A stretch of DNA of 64,000 bases. Source: Planktothricoides raciborskii GIHE-MW2 (GTDB lineage Bacteria > Cyanobacteriota > Cyanobacteriia > Cyanobacteriales > Laspinemataceae). The notes below the pieces were generated by a model. It worked only from the letters and a program-made list of their open reading frames with translations, was not told where the DNA came from and ran no database searches. Below are positions 1 through 8,069 of this stretch, in pieces; positions within the stretch are counted from its first letter, which is position 1; every line of letters starts with the position of its first letter. The stretch spans positions 1,429,001 through 1,493,000 of the forward strand of contig NZ_CP159837.1 of NCBI RefSeq assembly GCF_040564635.1. Direction: 5' to 3'. The translations under genes and the position numbers were made by a program.

Positions 1-1911
1 TTGTCCTTACTTTATAGTATTGGCCAAGCATTAGGGTTTGAATTAGACAGTGCTTGGAACCAGTTGACCGCTGAACAGCAAAAGGTGATTTTATTTGGCA
101 GCGATGAACCAATTTTGATCAAACAAAAGCGCGAAAGCTATGAGCATCAATATATCGGAGTATTGGCTATGCTTGACCGCTATTATGAGAACAGCGCCAG
201 CGAACTGCAAAAACAAAAACTGGAACCATATCGCATCGATCAACCCTGTGCAACTTGCCAAGGACAGCGCCTCAAACCAGAAGCGTTATCGGTCCGAGTG
301 GGACAATATCGGATTAATCAAATTACCAGTGTTTCTATTCGCGAAGCCTTAACCCGAATTAACCAGTTAGAATTAAGCGATCGCCAAGCAAAAATTGCCG
401 AATTAGTTCTCCGAGAAATTCGCGCCCGCTTGCAATTTTTACTTGATGTGGGCTTAGACTACCTCACCCTCGACCGTTCAGCAATGACGCTTTCAGGGGG
501 AGAAGCCCAGCGAATTCGGCTCGCCACCCAAATTGGTGCCGGATTAACCGGAGTGCTTTATGTATTAGATGAACCCAGCATTGGACTACACCAGCGAGAC
601 AACGGACGACTGTTAAAAACCTTAACCAAATTACGCAATTTGGGCAATACTTTAATTGTCGTTGAACATGACGAAGAAACCATTAGAAGCGCCGATCATT
701 TGGTGGATATTGGCCCAGGGGCAGGACTACATGGCGGAGAAATTGTCGTCCAAGGAACCTTAAGCGAACTATTAAATAGTCAGCGTTCTCTGACCGGGGC
801 TTATTTATCGGGAAGAATAGCCATTGAAACCCCCGCAAACCGACGGGAAGGCAACGGCAAATCTCTTTATGTGAAAAACGCCAAACAGAATAATCTCAAA
901 AATCTAGATATTGAGATTCCTTTAGGCAAATTAGTCTGTATTACTGGGGTGTCCGGTTCGGGGAAATCTACCCTGGTTAATGAGTTATTATATCCGGCGT
1001 TGGAACATTATTTGACTCGGAAAGTCTCTCTACCCAAAGGTATCGATCGCCTAGAAACTGTGGAACAGCTATCCGCGAACAAAAATCAGGCGATTGACCT
1101 CAAAGCAGCGATCGATAAAGTGATTATTATTGACCAATCACCTATTGGCCGAACTCCTCGGTCAAACCCGGCAACTTATACCGGAGTTTTTGATATTATT
1201 CGGGGTTTATTTGCCGAAACCATTGAAGCTAAAGCCAGGGGATATCAACCGGGACGATTTTCTTTTAATGTCAAAGGAGGACGCTGTGAAGCTTGTAGCG
1301 GTCAAGGGGTTAATGTCATTTCCATGAACTTTTTGCCCGATGTCTATGTGCAATGTGAAATTTGCAAAGGGGCGCGATATAACCGAGAAACTTTGCAAGT
1401 GAAATATAAGGATAAATCCATTGCCGAAGTGTTAAATATGACCGTGGAAGAAGCTTGTTCAATGTTTACAAATATTCCCCGCGCCGCCACTCGGCTGAAA
1501 ACCTTAGTGGATGTAGGATTAGGATATATTACCCTGGGACAACCAGCGCCAACTCTTTCCGGTGGTGAAGCCCAACGGGTAAAGTTAGCCACGGAATTAT
1601 CCCGTCGGGCCACAGGAAAAACCCTTTATTTAATTGATGAACCGACCACCGGCTTATCTTTTTATGATGTGCATCAGTTGTTGAATGTGTTACAACGGTT
1701 AGTAGATAAAGGCAATTCAATTTTAGTGATTGAACATAATTTAGACGTGATTCGTTGTGCAGACTGGGTGATTGATTTAGGCCCTGAAGGAGGCGATCGC
1801 GGTGGGGAAATTGTCGCCGTAGGCACCCCCGAACAAGTGTCAGAAAATTCTCACTCTTATACTGGGCAATATTTAAAACAAGTCTTACAACAACATCCGC
1901 CCAAACCATAA
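1..1911 (+). CDS. uvrA: UvrA, excinuclease ABC subunit A (5'-truncated by window edge)
   Basis: Damage-recognition ATPase of nucleotide excision repair; works as a dimer with UvrB in the cytoplasm. The 636 codons cover about the last two thirds of a family that is usually 940-970 residues, and the frame is open at base 1, so the TTG there is not a true start. Visible in order: zinc-binding CATC near residue 83, ABC signature [11 protein letters not shown] near 163, Walker [13 protein letters not shown] near 187, second Walker [10 protein letters not shown] near 316, second zinc module CEAC...CEIC near 427-455, signature [11 protein letters not shown] near 519, Walker [12 protein letters not shown] near 541. 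The second ABC half looks intact. It stops at TAA 1909-1911, followed by a C-rich/G-rich inverted repeat. Confidence 0.97.
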   Translation: MSLLYSIGQALGFELDSAWNQLTAEQQKVILFGSDEPILIKQKRESYEHQYIGVLAMLDRYYENSASELQKQKLEPYRIDQPCATCQGQRLKPEALSVRVGQYRINQITSVSIREALTRINQLELSDRQAKIAELVLREIRARLQFLLDVGLDYLTLDRSAMTLSGGEAQRIRLATQIGAGLTGVLYVLDEPSIGLHQRDNGRLLKTLTKLRNLGNTLIVVEHDEETIRSADHLVDIGPGAGLHGGEIVVQGTLSELLNSQRSLTGAYLSGRIAIETPANRREGNGKSLYVKNAKQNNLKNLDIEIPLGKLVCITGVSGSGKSTLVNELLYPALEHYLTRKVSLPKGIDRLETVEQLSANKNQAIDLKAAIDKVIIIDQSPIGRTPRSNPATYTGVFDIIRGLFAETIEAKARGYQPGRFSFNVKGGRCEACSGQGVNVISMNFLPDVYVQCEICKGARYNRETLQVKYKDKSIAEVLNMTVEEACSMFTNIPRAATRLKTLVDVGLGYITLGQPAPTLSGGEAQRVKLATELSRRATGKTLYLIDEPTTGLSFYDVHQLLNVLQRLVDKGNSILVIEHNLDVIRCADWVIDLGPEGGDRGGEIVAVGTPEQVSENSHSYTGQYLKQVLQQHPPKP

Positions 1912-1928
1912 CTTTTGACTCTAAAAAT

Positions 1929-1972
1929 CCCCCCTTTTTTAAGGCAATGCCCTGAGCTTGTCGAAAGGGGGG
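1929..1972 (+). terminator. Putative terminator/repeat hairpin after uvrA
   Basis: CCCCCCTTT (1929-1937) pairs with AAAGGGGGG (1964-1972), a 9-bp stem 18 nt after the uvrA stop. The loop contains CCTGAGCTTGTCGAAAGG, a motif that recurs near 12090-12107 as CCTGAGTTTATCGAAGG. It may therefore be a mobile repeat that also works as a terminator. The T-run lies on the 5' side of the loop, so it is not a textbook intrinsic terminator. Confidence 0.4.
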
Positions 1973-2075
1973 TTGGGGGGATCGACGCCGGTATTTTCCC
2001 AGAATCGTCTATTGGTTATGCGTGATTGGTTAAGGGCGCAAGCATTGCGCCCCTACATGAAATAACGATTTTTAT

Positions 2076-2120
2076 TACAACCAATAACCAACAACCAACA
2101 ACTAACAACCAACAACCCAA
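2076..2120. repeat. AACAACC-type heptad repeat
   Basis: Degenerate tandem 7-mers (AACCAAC, AACAACC, AACTAAC) directly upstream of the collagen-like gene. The same family fills many spacers of this window, for example 18990-19040, 31724-31882, 50430-50525 and 59960-60000. Confidence 0.8.
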
Positions 2121-2126
2121 AAAAAT

Positions 2127-3527
2127 ATGAAACTACATTTTTTAGCCAAACTTTCAGCAATTCTTTTTTTAGTAGGCAGTGGTGTAATTTTTCTGCCCAT
2201 TGCCGATAGTTTTTTCTGTCCTCGGTTGGTATTCAGTCGAGAAATCAACGACTTTGGTGACGAGGGCAGTGATGGGAGTAATGGTCGCAGTGGTGCAGAT
2301 GGTCGCAATGGTGAAAATCGCACGATTTTTGTGGATGGTTCGGAATTATATCTGAACCTGTCTGGGGAAGATGGAGGAGATGGGGAGGATGGGGATGATG
2401 GGGATGATGCCCGGTCTTGCCGCCAACCGAACCGAGCCGATCGCGACCAAGAAGGGGCCGATGGTGGGGACGGAGGTGACGGAGGACGCGGTGGCAATGG
2501 CGGCAATGGCGGGGCTTTGACGGTGTATTACACCAACCTTGAAGACCTGAAAAAAATCTATGTCCTGGCTAAAGGGGGCAGTGGTGGCAGTGGGGGAGAA
2601 CGGGGATATGGTGGCGATGGTTGCGAATGTCGCGATCGCCGCTGGAATGAAGAAGTTTGTACCGGGACTCCGGGAAATCCCGACTACCGTTGTGAAACCC
2701 GTTCTTTTGTTTGTAGCGATGGCGATGATGGGGATGATGGCAGTTCTGGGAGTTCTGGGAGTGATGGCAAATTGGGCACTTTAAGGCTAATTCAAGGGAC
2801 AGAACCTTTGCCCCAGGAACAACCGGCGATCGCCCGTTCTTTAGCGGAATTTAGCAACCAAATTTTTGTCTTATCTAAACATATCTGGGAAACGCGCCGT
2901 GGGGCAAAGAATTTATTAGGCAGTAACTCAATTATTGCCGATGAATATCGTCAGTTTATCAAGCGCATTGAAAAGCCGGTACAACTGGTCTGGAATGCGG
3001 AGCGATCGCCCAGAAATTTTGCCAACACCAGAGTCACATTTCAGCTAAAAGATGACCAAACCTTAGAAATGTCTGTTCCCGAAGAACTTTGGCTACAAAC
3101 CAGCCAAATTGAAACCGATAACCAGACTCAATTCGTCATTTCTCAAGCAATGTTAGCCAGTGAAGCCACCCAACTTAGGCTAGTGGATGTCGCCAACAAT
3201 GGCAAAAATTTGCAACTAACCTTAATTGACGTAGCCAGACAATCACATATTTTAGACACGGAATTAGAAATAGTCTATCAAACCACTCCTGCTGCCCCAA
3301 GAGGACGATTTGATGATAATTATACCACCCGCTATCAAGGCAAAATACCCCCTGAATTAGTCTCATTTACTTCAGATCGCTTTACCGTCAATATCGGTCA
3401 ATTACCCATTGCCGAACAATATTTACGCAGCGGCTTAAATATCAAAATTGAATTACGGATTATTCGCTTTTTAGGTGAACGGTCAGCGGAACAAAAAATC
3501 GAATGGCGCGGGGCAATTAGAAGGTAA
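2127..3527 (+). CDS. Secreted glycine/aspartate-rich collagen-like protein
   Basis: Unnamed family, 466 residues. Residues 1-32 are a hydrophobic signal-like segment (lysine, then AILFLVGSGVIFLP), so export is likely. Residues about 45-205 are low-complexity G-x-x repeats dominated by Gly, Asp, Asn and Ser, interrupted by a short TVYYTNLEDLKKIYVL strand and a Cys-rich patch with six cysteines (CEC, VC, RC, VC) that could form disulphides. Residues 210-466 are an ordinary mixed-composition domain that I do not recognise. The gene is monocistronic, with no obvious partner. The composition suggests an extracellular or sheath-associated structural protein, which is inference. The antisense frame full of PPSPPSP is an artefact of the repeat codons. 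Confidence 0.75.
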   Translation: MKLHFLAKLSAILFLVGSGVIFLPIADSFFCPRLVFSREINDFGDEGSDGSNGRSGADGRNGENRTIFVDGSELYLNLSGEDGGDGEDGDDGDDARSCRQPNRADRDQEGADGGDGGDGGRGGNGGNGGALTVYYTNLEDLKKIYVLAKGGSGGSGGERGYGGDGCECRDRRWNEEVCTGTPGNPDYRCETRSFVCSDGDDGDDGSSGSSGSDGKLGTLRLIQGTEPLPQEQPAIARSLAEFSNQIFVLSKHIWETRRGAKNLLGSNSIIADEYRQFIKRIEKPVQLVWNAERSPRNFANTRVTFQLKDDQTLEMSVPEELWLQTSQIETDNQTQFVISQAMLASEATQLRLVDVANNGKNLQLTLIDVARQSHILDTELEIVYQTTPAAPRGRFDDNYTTRYQGKIPPELVSFTSDRFTVNIGQLPIAEQYLRSGLNIKIELRIIRFLGERSAEQKIEWRGAIRR

Positions 3528-3555
3528 AAAATTGGCCTGGGGCAGAGAAACGAGA

Positions 3556-3792
3556 TATGAGAAACCGGGTTTATTGGTTAGTTATCAAAGGTGGAAGAAG
3601 CGATCGCGCTTTTCTTGGGATATGAGAAACCGGGTTTCTTCTCGGAATTCACCAAAAATTTTGGCTGAAAAAATAAGAAACCCGGTTTCTTTGTTGGGCG
3701 ATCGCGCTTTTCCTGGGACATGAGAAACCGGGTTTCTTCTCGGAATTTACCAAAAATTTGGGCAAGAAACATCAGAAACCCGGTTTCTTGGT
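3556..3792. repeat. Double-palindrome repeat cluster A (two full units plus a solo arm)
   Basis: Two units of a dispersed repeat. Each has a left arm containing AGAAACCGGGTTTCT, a middle with GGAATTyACCAAAAATTTGGGC, and a right arm with the reverse complement AGAAACCCGGTTTCT. HIP1 (GCGATCGC) sits between units. Units are at about 3623-3691 and 3722-3790; a decayed single arm is at 3559-3573. Arms can pair with each other and each is itself nearly palindromic. Open frames here (KKPGF, RNPVS) are translations of the repeat. Confidence 0.9.
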
Positions 3793-3844
3793 TGCTTCAC
3801 CTCATCGGATAAGCTATAATTACTATAAGTGTTTGGATTTTGAT

Positions 3845-4069
3845 ATGGAAACAAGTTTAAATCTTGAATATATTACTAACCAAGATGGAGAAATAAGCGC
3901 TGTAGTGATTCCAATTGATCTATGGCGAAAAATTATACCTAATCAAGAGGTTTCTACCGAGCAACTTGCGGACGCGATAGAAGATTATTGCATGAACAAA
4001 GCAATGGATGAAGCAGTTAACACTCCTTTGTTAGATCGTTCTGAAGCTTTAGCGTATCTTGAGGAATAA
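3845..4069 (+). CDS. Antitoxin of a RelB/Phd type pair
   Basis: 74 residues, immediately upstream of a RelE-type toxin with a 5-nt gap, the standard antitoxin-first order. It is acidic (LADAIEDYCMNKAMDEAV, ending LAYLEE), with an N-terminal strand region SLNLEYITNQDGEISAVVIP typical of small beta-rich Phd/RelB-like antitoxins. I chose ATG 3845; an in-frame upstream ATG at 3758 would translate the flanking repeat (HQKPGF), so it is rejected. Expected to bind and neutralise the product of the next gene and to repress the operon (family knowledge). The exact antitoxin family cannot be told by eye. Confidence 0.75.
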   Translation: METSLNLEYITNQDGEISAVVIPIDLWRKIIPNQEVSTEQLADAIEDYCMNKAMDEAVNTPLLDRSEALAYLEE

Positions 4070-4074
4070 TTACT

Positions 4075-4344
4075 GTGGAAGTTCAATACCGTCAAGCTTT
4101 CCTAAAAGACTTGAAACAACTAAAGAGTTCCCCTTCATACCAAAGCATCTACGATTTAGCATTTACCACTCTACCATCAATCAACACATTACAGGATATT
4201 TCTGACATTAAAGCAATGAAAGGTTACGCAGGGCGTTATCGGATTCGCATCGGCGATTATCGGATTGGCATAGAAGTTAATGAAAATGTTATAGAAATAA
4301 TGCGAGTGCTCCATCGTCGGGAATTTTATCGTTATTTTCCCTAG
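4075..4344 (+). CDS. RelE/ParE-family toxin
   Basis: 89 residues, GTG start at 4075, 5 nt after the antitoxin stop. Shows the RelE-fold pattern: N-terminal YRQAFLKDLKQLK helix, then the core AMKGYAGRYRIRIGDYRIGIE and the C-terminal strand IEIMRVLHRREFYRYFP with the basic/aromatic residues (R, H, R, Y) expected in the mRNA-cleaving site of RelE-type toxins. Ribosome-dependent mRNA interferase activity is the family expectation; a ParE-like gyrase target cannot be excluded. Full length for the family and no frame disruption, so the module is probably functional. The 3' side runs into the double-palindrome repeat. Confidence 0.85.
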   Translation: MEVQYRQAFLKDLKQLKSSPSYQSIYDLAFTTLPSINTLQDISDIKAMKGYAGRYRIRIGDYRIGIEVNENVIEIMRVLHRREFYRYFP

Positions 4345-4349
4345 CAGAA

Positions 4350-4483
4350 GTCAGAAAACCCGTTTCTTTGTTGGTTATGAAAGATGGAAATGAGCGATCG
4401 CATCTTGGGGCATGAGAAACCGGGTTTCTTCTCGGAATTAACCAAAAATTTCGGCAAGAAACATGAGAAACCCGGTTTCTTGT
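4350..4483. repeat. Double-palindrome repeat, one unit plus a degenerate arm
   Basis: A full unit lies at about 4413-4481, with the AGAAACCGGGTTTCT and AGAAACCCGGTTTCT arms around CCAAAAATTTCGGC. A decayed arm (AGAAAACCCGTTTCT) lies just after the relE stop. Bases 4484-4642 between this repeat and the next gene hold two HIP1 sites and no recognisable gene. Confidence 0.85.
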
Positions 4484-4642
4484 TTGGTTATGAAAGTTTG
4501 AGGGCGCGATCGCTTTTTGCAATGAGCGATCGCTGCTAAACTATTAGCGTCGATTATTCTGTCACGCGATAAACATTAATCTTGTTTTTATAATCGCTCT
4601 ATTAATCACGATACTTGTATTTATTTGGTTGTTAAAATAACA

Positions 4643-4941
4643 ATGAATTCAGCCGCGCAGATACTTGCTAATCTCACGGGGAAAACCCGATTGGAAGCAG
4701 TAAACATCCTAGCAGCCCAAGGGTTTCAATTCAAAAGTCAGACAATAGGTGGATACGAAAAGAGCATCCTGATGGTAGTATAATTCATATTAGGCCAACC
4801 GGAGAAATTGTCAGAACGGGGCCAAAGATTCGCGGGACAAACGGAAAATATTACCGTCGCCGATATAATCAATATGGAGAGCAAATAAAATTTATCCCAG
4901 GCGACAACACTCACAATACTGGAGAAAACTTAAGTTTATGA
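4643..4941 (+). pseudogene. Small toxin-like protein, frameshifted in an A-run
   Basis: ATG 4643 opens a frame of 46 codons (MNSAAQILANLTGK...) that stops at 4781. The frame starting at 4741+3k continues as HPDGSIIHIRPTGEIVRT, then YYRRRYNQYGEQI and PGDNTHNTGE. Adding a single A to the run at 4758-4761 joins the two into one 99-residue protein reading ...GYEKEHPDGS.... The basic, His/Arg/Tyr-rich C-terminal part ending in THNTGE resembles the nuclease-type tails of polymorphic toxins, which is pattern recognition and not a family assignment. Its TGA overlaps the ATG of the next gene (ATGA at 4938-4941), typical of toxin-immunity coupling. Genuine decay, slippage, or a homopolymer sequencing error are all possible. 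Confidence 0.6.
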
Positions 4942-5351
4942 CGGCAACGATTACCCAAAACCTAACAACTTTTTTAGAAGATTTAAAAAGCGCTGATTTA
5001 GTTGGTATATCTTTACTGCCCAACTATCTCGGATTACGTCTTGATTTTACTTTTGGGCCAGAATTTGGTGATGCGGCGATCGAACTCGATCGCCTGGTTC
5101 ACCTGGTGCTTTCTCAACCCATCAATCCAGGTGATGAAAATTGCTGCTTTTGGGTGGGAGAAGTAGAACTGAGAAAACTTGAGTCAGGTTTCGGGAGTCA
5201 AATATTATCTGATTTATCCTATTCTTTCAAAAATAACAACGAAAACCTTCAGGCAAGTTCAGATTCATTGATTTATTTTCGCTTGCAGGGAGATATCTAC
5301 ATTGAGGTTGTTTGCGGCAGTTATAAAATATTTCAAGAATTTCTCAAGTAA
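4938..5351 (+). CDS. Putative immunity protein for the upstream toxin-like gene
   Basis: 137 residues, ATG overlapping the TGA of the upstream frame by ATGA, so translation is probably coupled. Acidic and soluble, no signal peptide or membrane segment; mixed alpha/beta pattern with strands LGLRLDFTFG, CCFWVGEVEL and IYIEVVCGSYKIF. I do not recognise the family. The immunity role is inferred only from the overlap with a toxin-like frame and from the small acidic character. Downstream lies one full double-palindrome unit at 5392-5462. Confidence 0.55.
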   Translation: MTATITQNLTTFLEDLKSADLVGISLLPNYLGLRLDFTFGPEFGDAAIELDRLVHLVLSQPINPGDENCCFWVGEVELRKLESGFGSQILSDLSYSFKNNNENLQASSDSLIYFRLQGDIYIEVVCGSYKIFQEFLK

Positions 5352-5389
5352 AGGGAATTGGGTGGTAAGCGATCGCGCTTTTCCTGGGA

Positions 5390-5464
5390 CATGAGAAACC
5401 GGGTTTCTTCTCGGAATTAACCAAAAATTTGGGCAAGAAACATCAGAAACCCGGTTTCTTGGTT
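5390..5464. repeat. Double-palindrome repeat, one unit
   Basis: Left arm AGAAACCGGGTTTCT, middle GGAATTAACCAAAAATTTGGGC, right arm AGAAACCCGGTTTCT. It sits exactly between the toxin/immunity pair (+) and the convergent VapC-like remnant (-), where it could act as a bidirectional terminator. Confidence 0.9.
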
Positions 5465-5494
5465 GGGCGATAAAATGAAAGAGGGTCGCGATCG

Positions 5495-5913
5495 CTACAG
5501 CGTCCAATCTTCAATTTTTAGTCCAGGAACCTGACCAAAATCTCGTTGATTCCTGGTGACAACAGTAGCACCAATAGATAAAGCGATCGCCGCAATTCGC
5601 ATATCTTTTTGCAGGCGATTTTTCCGCAAAGGCGGATGATATTTTAAAAGTTGCTTGAGACAATTATCCGCCTCTGGTGTAAAATTTAAGACCTCAATAG
5701 ATTGGAGATATTGTACAGTTGTCCTTTTGAATAAAGTTCCGGGAGGTTATGCACCTGGGATGGATCGTTAATCCTGCCAACCCAGCCATTAAAAAGTTCT
5801 TGAACCGTGATAATTGTGATGGCAAACTGATGCTGTCCTGCCTTAGCAGTCAGTTGAGGATGATTGTAGAGAATCAGTGAAATACAATCAGTATCCAAAA
5901 TATATTGACACAC
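5495..5913 (-). pseudogene. VapC-like PIN-domain toxin, frameshifted
   Basis: The GTG start at 5913 gives CQYILDTDCISLIL, the PIN N-terminus with its first acidic residue, followed by TIITVQELFNGW. The frame then runs off into a stop near 5686. In another frame the rest of a PIN domain continues to the TAG at 5495-5497: QYLQSIEVLNF, KDMRIAAIALSIGATVVTRN, and the terminal DFGQVPGLKIEDW. Adding one base to the four-A run (TTTT at 5725-5728 on +) restores a single frame of about 139 codons. An AGGTGG ribosome site precedes the GTG, 12 nt after the antitoxin stop. PIN toxins are RNases; this copy is inactive unless the indel is a read error or is bypassed by slippage. Confidence 0.8.
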
Positions 5914-5925
5914 CCTTAGCCACCT

Positions 5926-6282
5926 CTACAGATAATAGGAAGGATCGACTTCCGAATCATCGTCTGAGTTTCTTTCAGCATGAATTGATTCTATAATGGC
6001 CGCAAAATCAGCATCGTCTTTAAAGACCCCAGCAAATTTTATCCAAGTAGGTTCTTTTTCTGGAATCGGCACATTCCATGAAATCGCTTCTATGTTTTTT
6101 AGTCGTTCTAAAAAATTCGCTTGAATTTGTGCGATCGCCTCTTCTCGTGTTGCTGCTTTCACTCGACAGTCGGGAAACTCTCTAATCGATGCCGCAACTT
6201 GCCCAGATGTTACGGGTTCTATCAGTAACGTGACTTTGAGGTTGCTTAATGGATGGGACTGGGATAACTCTAATTTCATCAT
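5926..6282 (-). CDS. Antitoxin partner of the PIN-domain gene
   Basis: 118 residues, directly upstream of the VapC-like gene on the same strand with a 12-nt gap. The N-terminal part (VTLLIEPVTSGQVAASIREF, then PDCRVKAATREEAIAQIQAN) has the beta-beta-alpha pattern of HicB-like partial RNase H folds used by some antitoxins. The C-terminus is acidic (FKDDADFAAIIESIHAER, then SDDDSEVDPSYYL), as expected for a toxin-binding tail. ATG at 6282 or the adjacent one at 6279 could start it. The antitoxin is intact while its toxin frame is broken, so it may persist as an orphan or a decoy. Confidence 0.75.
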   Translation of the reverse strand: MMKLELSQSHPLSNLKVTLLIEPVTSGQVAASIREFPDCRVKAATREEAIAQIQANFLERLKNIEAISWNVPIPEKEPTWIKFAGVFKDDADFAAIIESIHAERNSDDDSEVDPSYYL

Positions 6283-6329
6283 CTTAAGTTCAATTTTGAC
6301 AAGAGTAATTTCATTTTAGCGCAGACATT

Positions 6330-6730
6330 GAAGCGATCGCGCTTTTCTTAGGACATGAGAAACCGGGTTTCTTCTCGCAATCCGCCAAAAATTTGGGCAA
6401 CAAACATGAGAAACCCGGTTTCTTGGTTGCGCGATCGCATCTTGGGATATGAGAAACCGGGTTTCTTCTCGGAATTCACCAAAAATTTGGGCTGAAAAGA
6501 TCAGAAACCCGGTTTCTTGGTTGGGCGATCGCATCTTAGGGTATGAGAAACCGGGTTTCTTCTCTGAATCCGCCAAAAATTTGGGCAACAAACATGAGAA
6601 ACCCGGTTTCTTGTTTGGTTATGAAAGTTTGGAGGCGCGATCGCATCTTGGGGCATGAGAAACCGGGTTTCTTCTCGGAATCCGCCAAAAATTTGGGCAG
6701 AAAAGATCAGAAACCCGGTTTCTTGGTTGG
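6330..6730. repeat. Double-palindrome repeat array, four tandem units
   Basis: Four head-to-tail units with left arms starting near 6357, 6451, 6545 and 6657 (period about 94 bp, the last interval 112). Each carries AGAAACCGGGTTTCT, CCAAAAATTTGGGC and AGAAACCCGGTTTCT, separated by HIP1 plus an ATCTTGGG linker. Middle segments alternate between AATTCACC/AATCCGCC and GGCAACAAACATGAG/GGCTGAAAAGATCAG variants, implying duplication of different sub-types. All six-frame ORFs here are repeat translations. Confidence 0.95.
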
Positions 6731-6748
6731 CTATTAATTCTTTCTTTA

Positions 6749-7144
6749 TCAAGGAATAAAAACCCTTCTTGCCCCCATGTAGTTGCCAATATAAATCGCA
6801 ATCTCAAGCAGGCGATCGACGCACCGTTCTCGATAAATTGAATCGTTCAAAACTCGATCTGCATTACCAATTGTCACCACAGGGAATGAATTTGGGGTAT
6901 TTTCTTCACGCATAACTTGTTCGAGTGATTCTTCATCTTTCATGCTGCGATTGGCTGTGAGCAAAATCATTTTGTTTTCCTGTGCCAACCTCCAGACTAC
7001 GCGATCGGGGCTATCAATTGATAATCCTACTTCTTCAAATGTAACAAACCGAATTGGAATCGAATCAAGCCAACCTTGACTAGCAATGCTGCCCAGGAGA
7101 ATTCGCCCATGTCCCTTCAGGTTATGATCGACTAAAAAAATCAT
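6749..7144 (-). CDS. DUF5615-like PIN-like toxin candidate
   Basis: 131 residues starting MIFLVDHNLKGHGR, with the D-x-N/D-L opening and a central KMILLTANRSMKDEESLE strand-turn that match the PIN-like DUF5615/Mut7-C type. Acidic residues D6 and D90 region could form the metal site (inference). Encoded 2 nt after a DUF433-type protein, the usual order for such pairs in cyanobacteria, so a toxin of an antitoxin-first operon is likely. Full length, no disruption. Family members are predicted RNases without much experimental support. Confidence 0.75.
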   Translation of the reverse strand: MIFLVDHNLKGHGRILLGSIASQGWLDSIPIRFVTFEEVGLSIDSPDRVVWRLAQENKMILLTANRSMKDEESLEQVMREENTPNSFPVVTIGNADRVLNDSIYRERCVDRLLEIAIYIGNYMGARRVFIP

Positions 7145-7146
7145 AA

Positions 7147-7539
7147 TTAGGTCTGATACCGTGCCTTTGCTGCTTGAAGTTTTGCCCAGGCTTTTTCTAA
7201 ACCTGGTGGAGGCGGCATGGTGGCAATTTGGGCGACTCGATCGCGATTTTGTTCTTCATAGTAATGCCGGAGTTCTTCCGCTTCCTTGAGAACAACTTGA
7301 TATTCGGTTTCTACTTGCTCCCGATGAGTTTTGATGTATGATAGAGCAACGTTAATTTGTTCTTCGGTCAAGTCAAACAGGGAACCAATAAACTTAGGTG
7401 GATACCGATCTCTCAGATAATCCATAATGTCATAAAGAGTGATTCGTGTACCTGAGATCGTTAATCCCCGCTCTGTCCTGATAATAGCTGTCTGCCCATT
7501 AGAGACTAAAGTCATATCGATCGGATGATTAGAAGTCAT
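7147..7539 (-). CDS. DUF433-family protein, antitoxin candidate
   Basis: 130 residues. The core is a DUF433-type segment: GLTISGTRITLYDIMDYLRD, then FDLTEEQINVALSYIKTHRE. This predicts a winged helix or HTH-like unit as in VapB45-type antitoxins. The C-terminal third is a charged helix (EELRHYYEEQNRDRV) ending in a proline turn and a second helix. It precedes the PIN-like gene by 2 nt, which indicates cotranscription and translational coupling. Probable roles are autorepression and neutralisation of the PIN-like protein. Confidence 0.75.
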   Translation of the reverse strand: MTSNHPIDMTLVSNGQTAIIRTERGLTISGTRITLYDIMDYLRDRYPPKFIGSLFDLTEEQINVALSYIKTHREQVETEYQVVLKEAEELRHYYEEQNRDRVAQIATMPPPPGLEKAWAKLQAAKARYQT

Positions 7540-7639
7540 TTTTATGATATCTCATCGATCGCCCGGATGGGGGAATGCCAACCCTACCATCTCAGATCGA
7601 AAATTACGATCGCGTTTCTCACCATTTGAGCAGTAGGTC

Positions 7640-8042
7640 TTTTGGGCGATCGCATCTTGGGACATGAGAAACCGGGTTTCTTCTCGTAATTAACCAAAAA
7701 TTTGGGCTGAAAACACCAGAAACCCGGTTTCTTGTTTGGTTATGAAAGTTTGAGGGCGCGATCGCATCTTGGGATATGAGAAACCGGGTTTCTTCTCGGA
7801 ATTCACCAAAAATTTGGGCTGAAAAGATCAGAAACCCGGTTTCTTGGTTGAGCGATCGCGCTTTTCTTGGGGCATGAGAAACCGGGTTTCTTCTCGGAAT
7901 TAGCCAAAAATTTGGGCAAGAAACATGAGAAACCCGGTTTCTTGGTTGAGCGATCGCATCCTGGGGGCATGAGAAACCGGGTTTCTTCTCGGAATTCACC
8001 AAAAAATTGGGCTAAAAACATGAGAAACCCGGTTTCTGGTTT
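7640..8042. repeat. Double-palindrome repeat array, four tandem units
   Basis: Four units, left arms near 7665, 7775, 7874 and 7971, with the same arms and HIP1 linkers as the array at 6330-6730. It separates the DUF433 module from the membrane coiled-coil gene. The two arrays flank the DUF433/DUF5615 pair like bookends. Confidence 0.95.
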
Positions 8043-8069
8043 GCCGAATAATTAATATGCTAACCATCT

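Noticed and set aside
2102-2506. Minus-strand frame PPSPPSP
   Set aside because: Antisense of the Gly/Asp-rich codons of the collagen-like gene.
3556-8042. CRISPR array
   Set aside because: The repeat is long and palindromic, spacers are HIP1-type and near-identical and not unique, and there are no cas genes.
6316-8055. Many overlapping open frames rich in KKPGF, RNPVS and ETRFL on both strands
   Set aside because: They are translations of the double-palindrome repeat units and change with the sub-type of each unit; no ribosome sites and no unique sequence.
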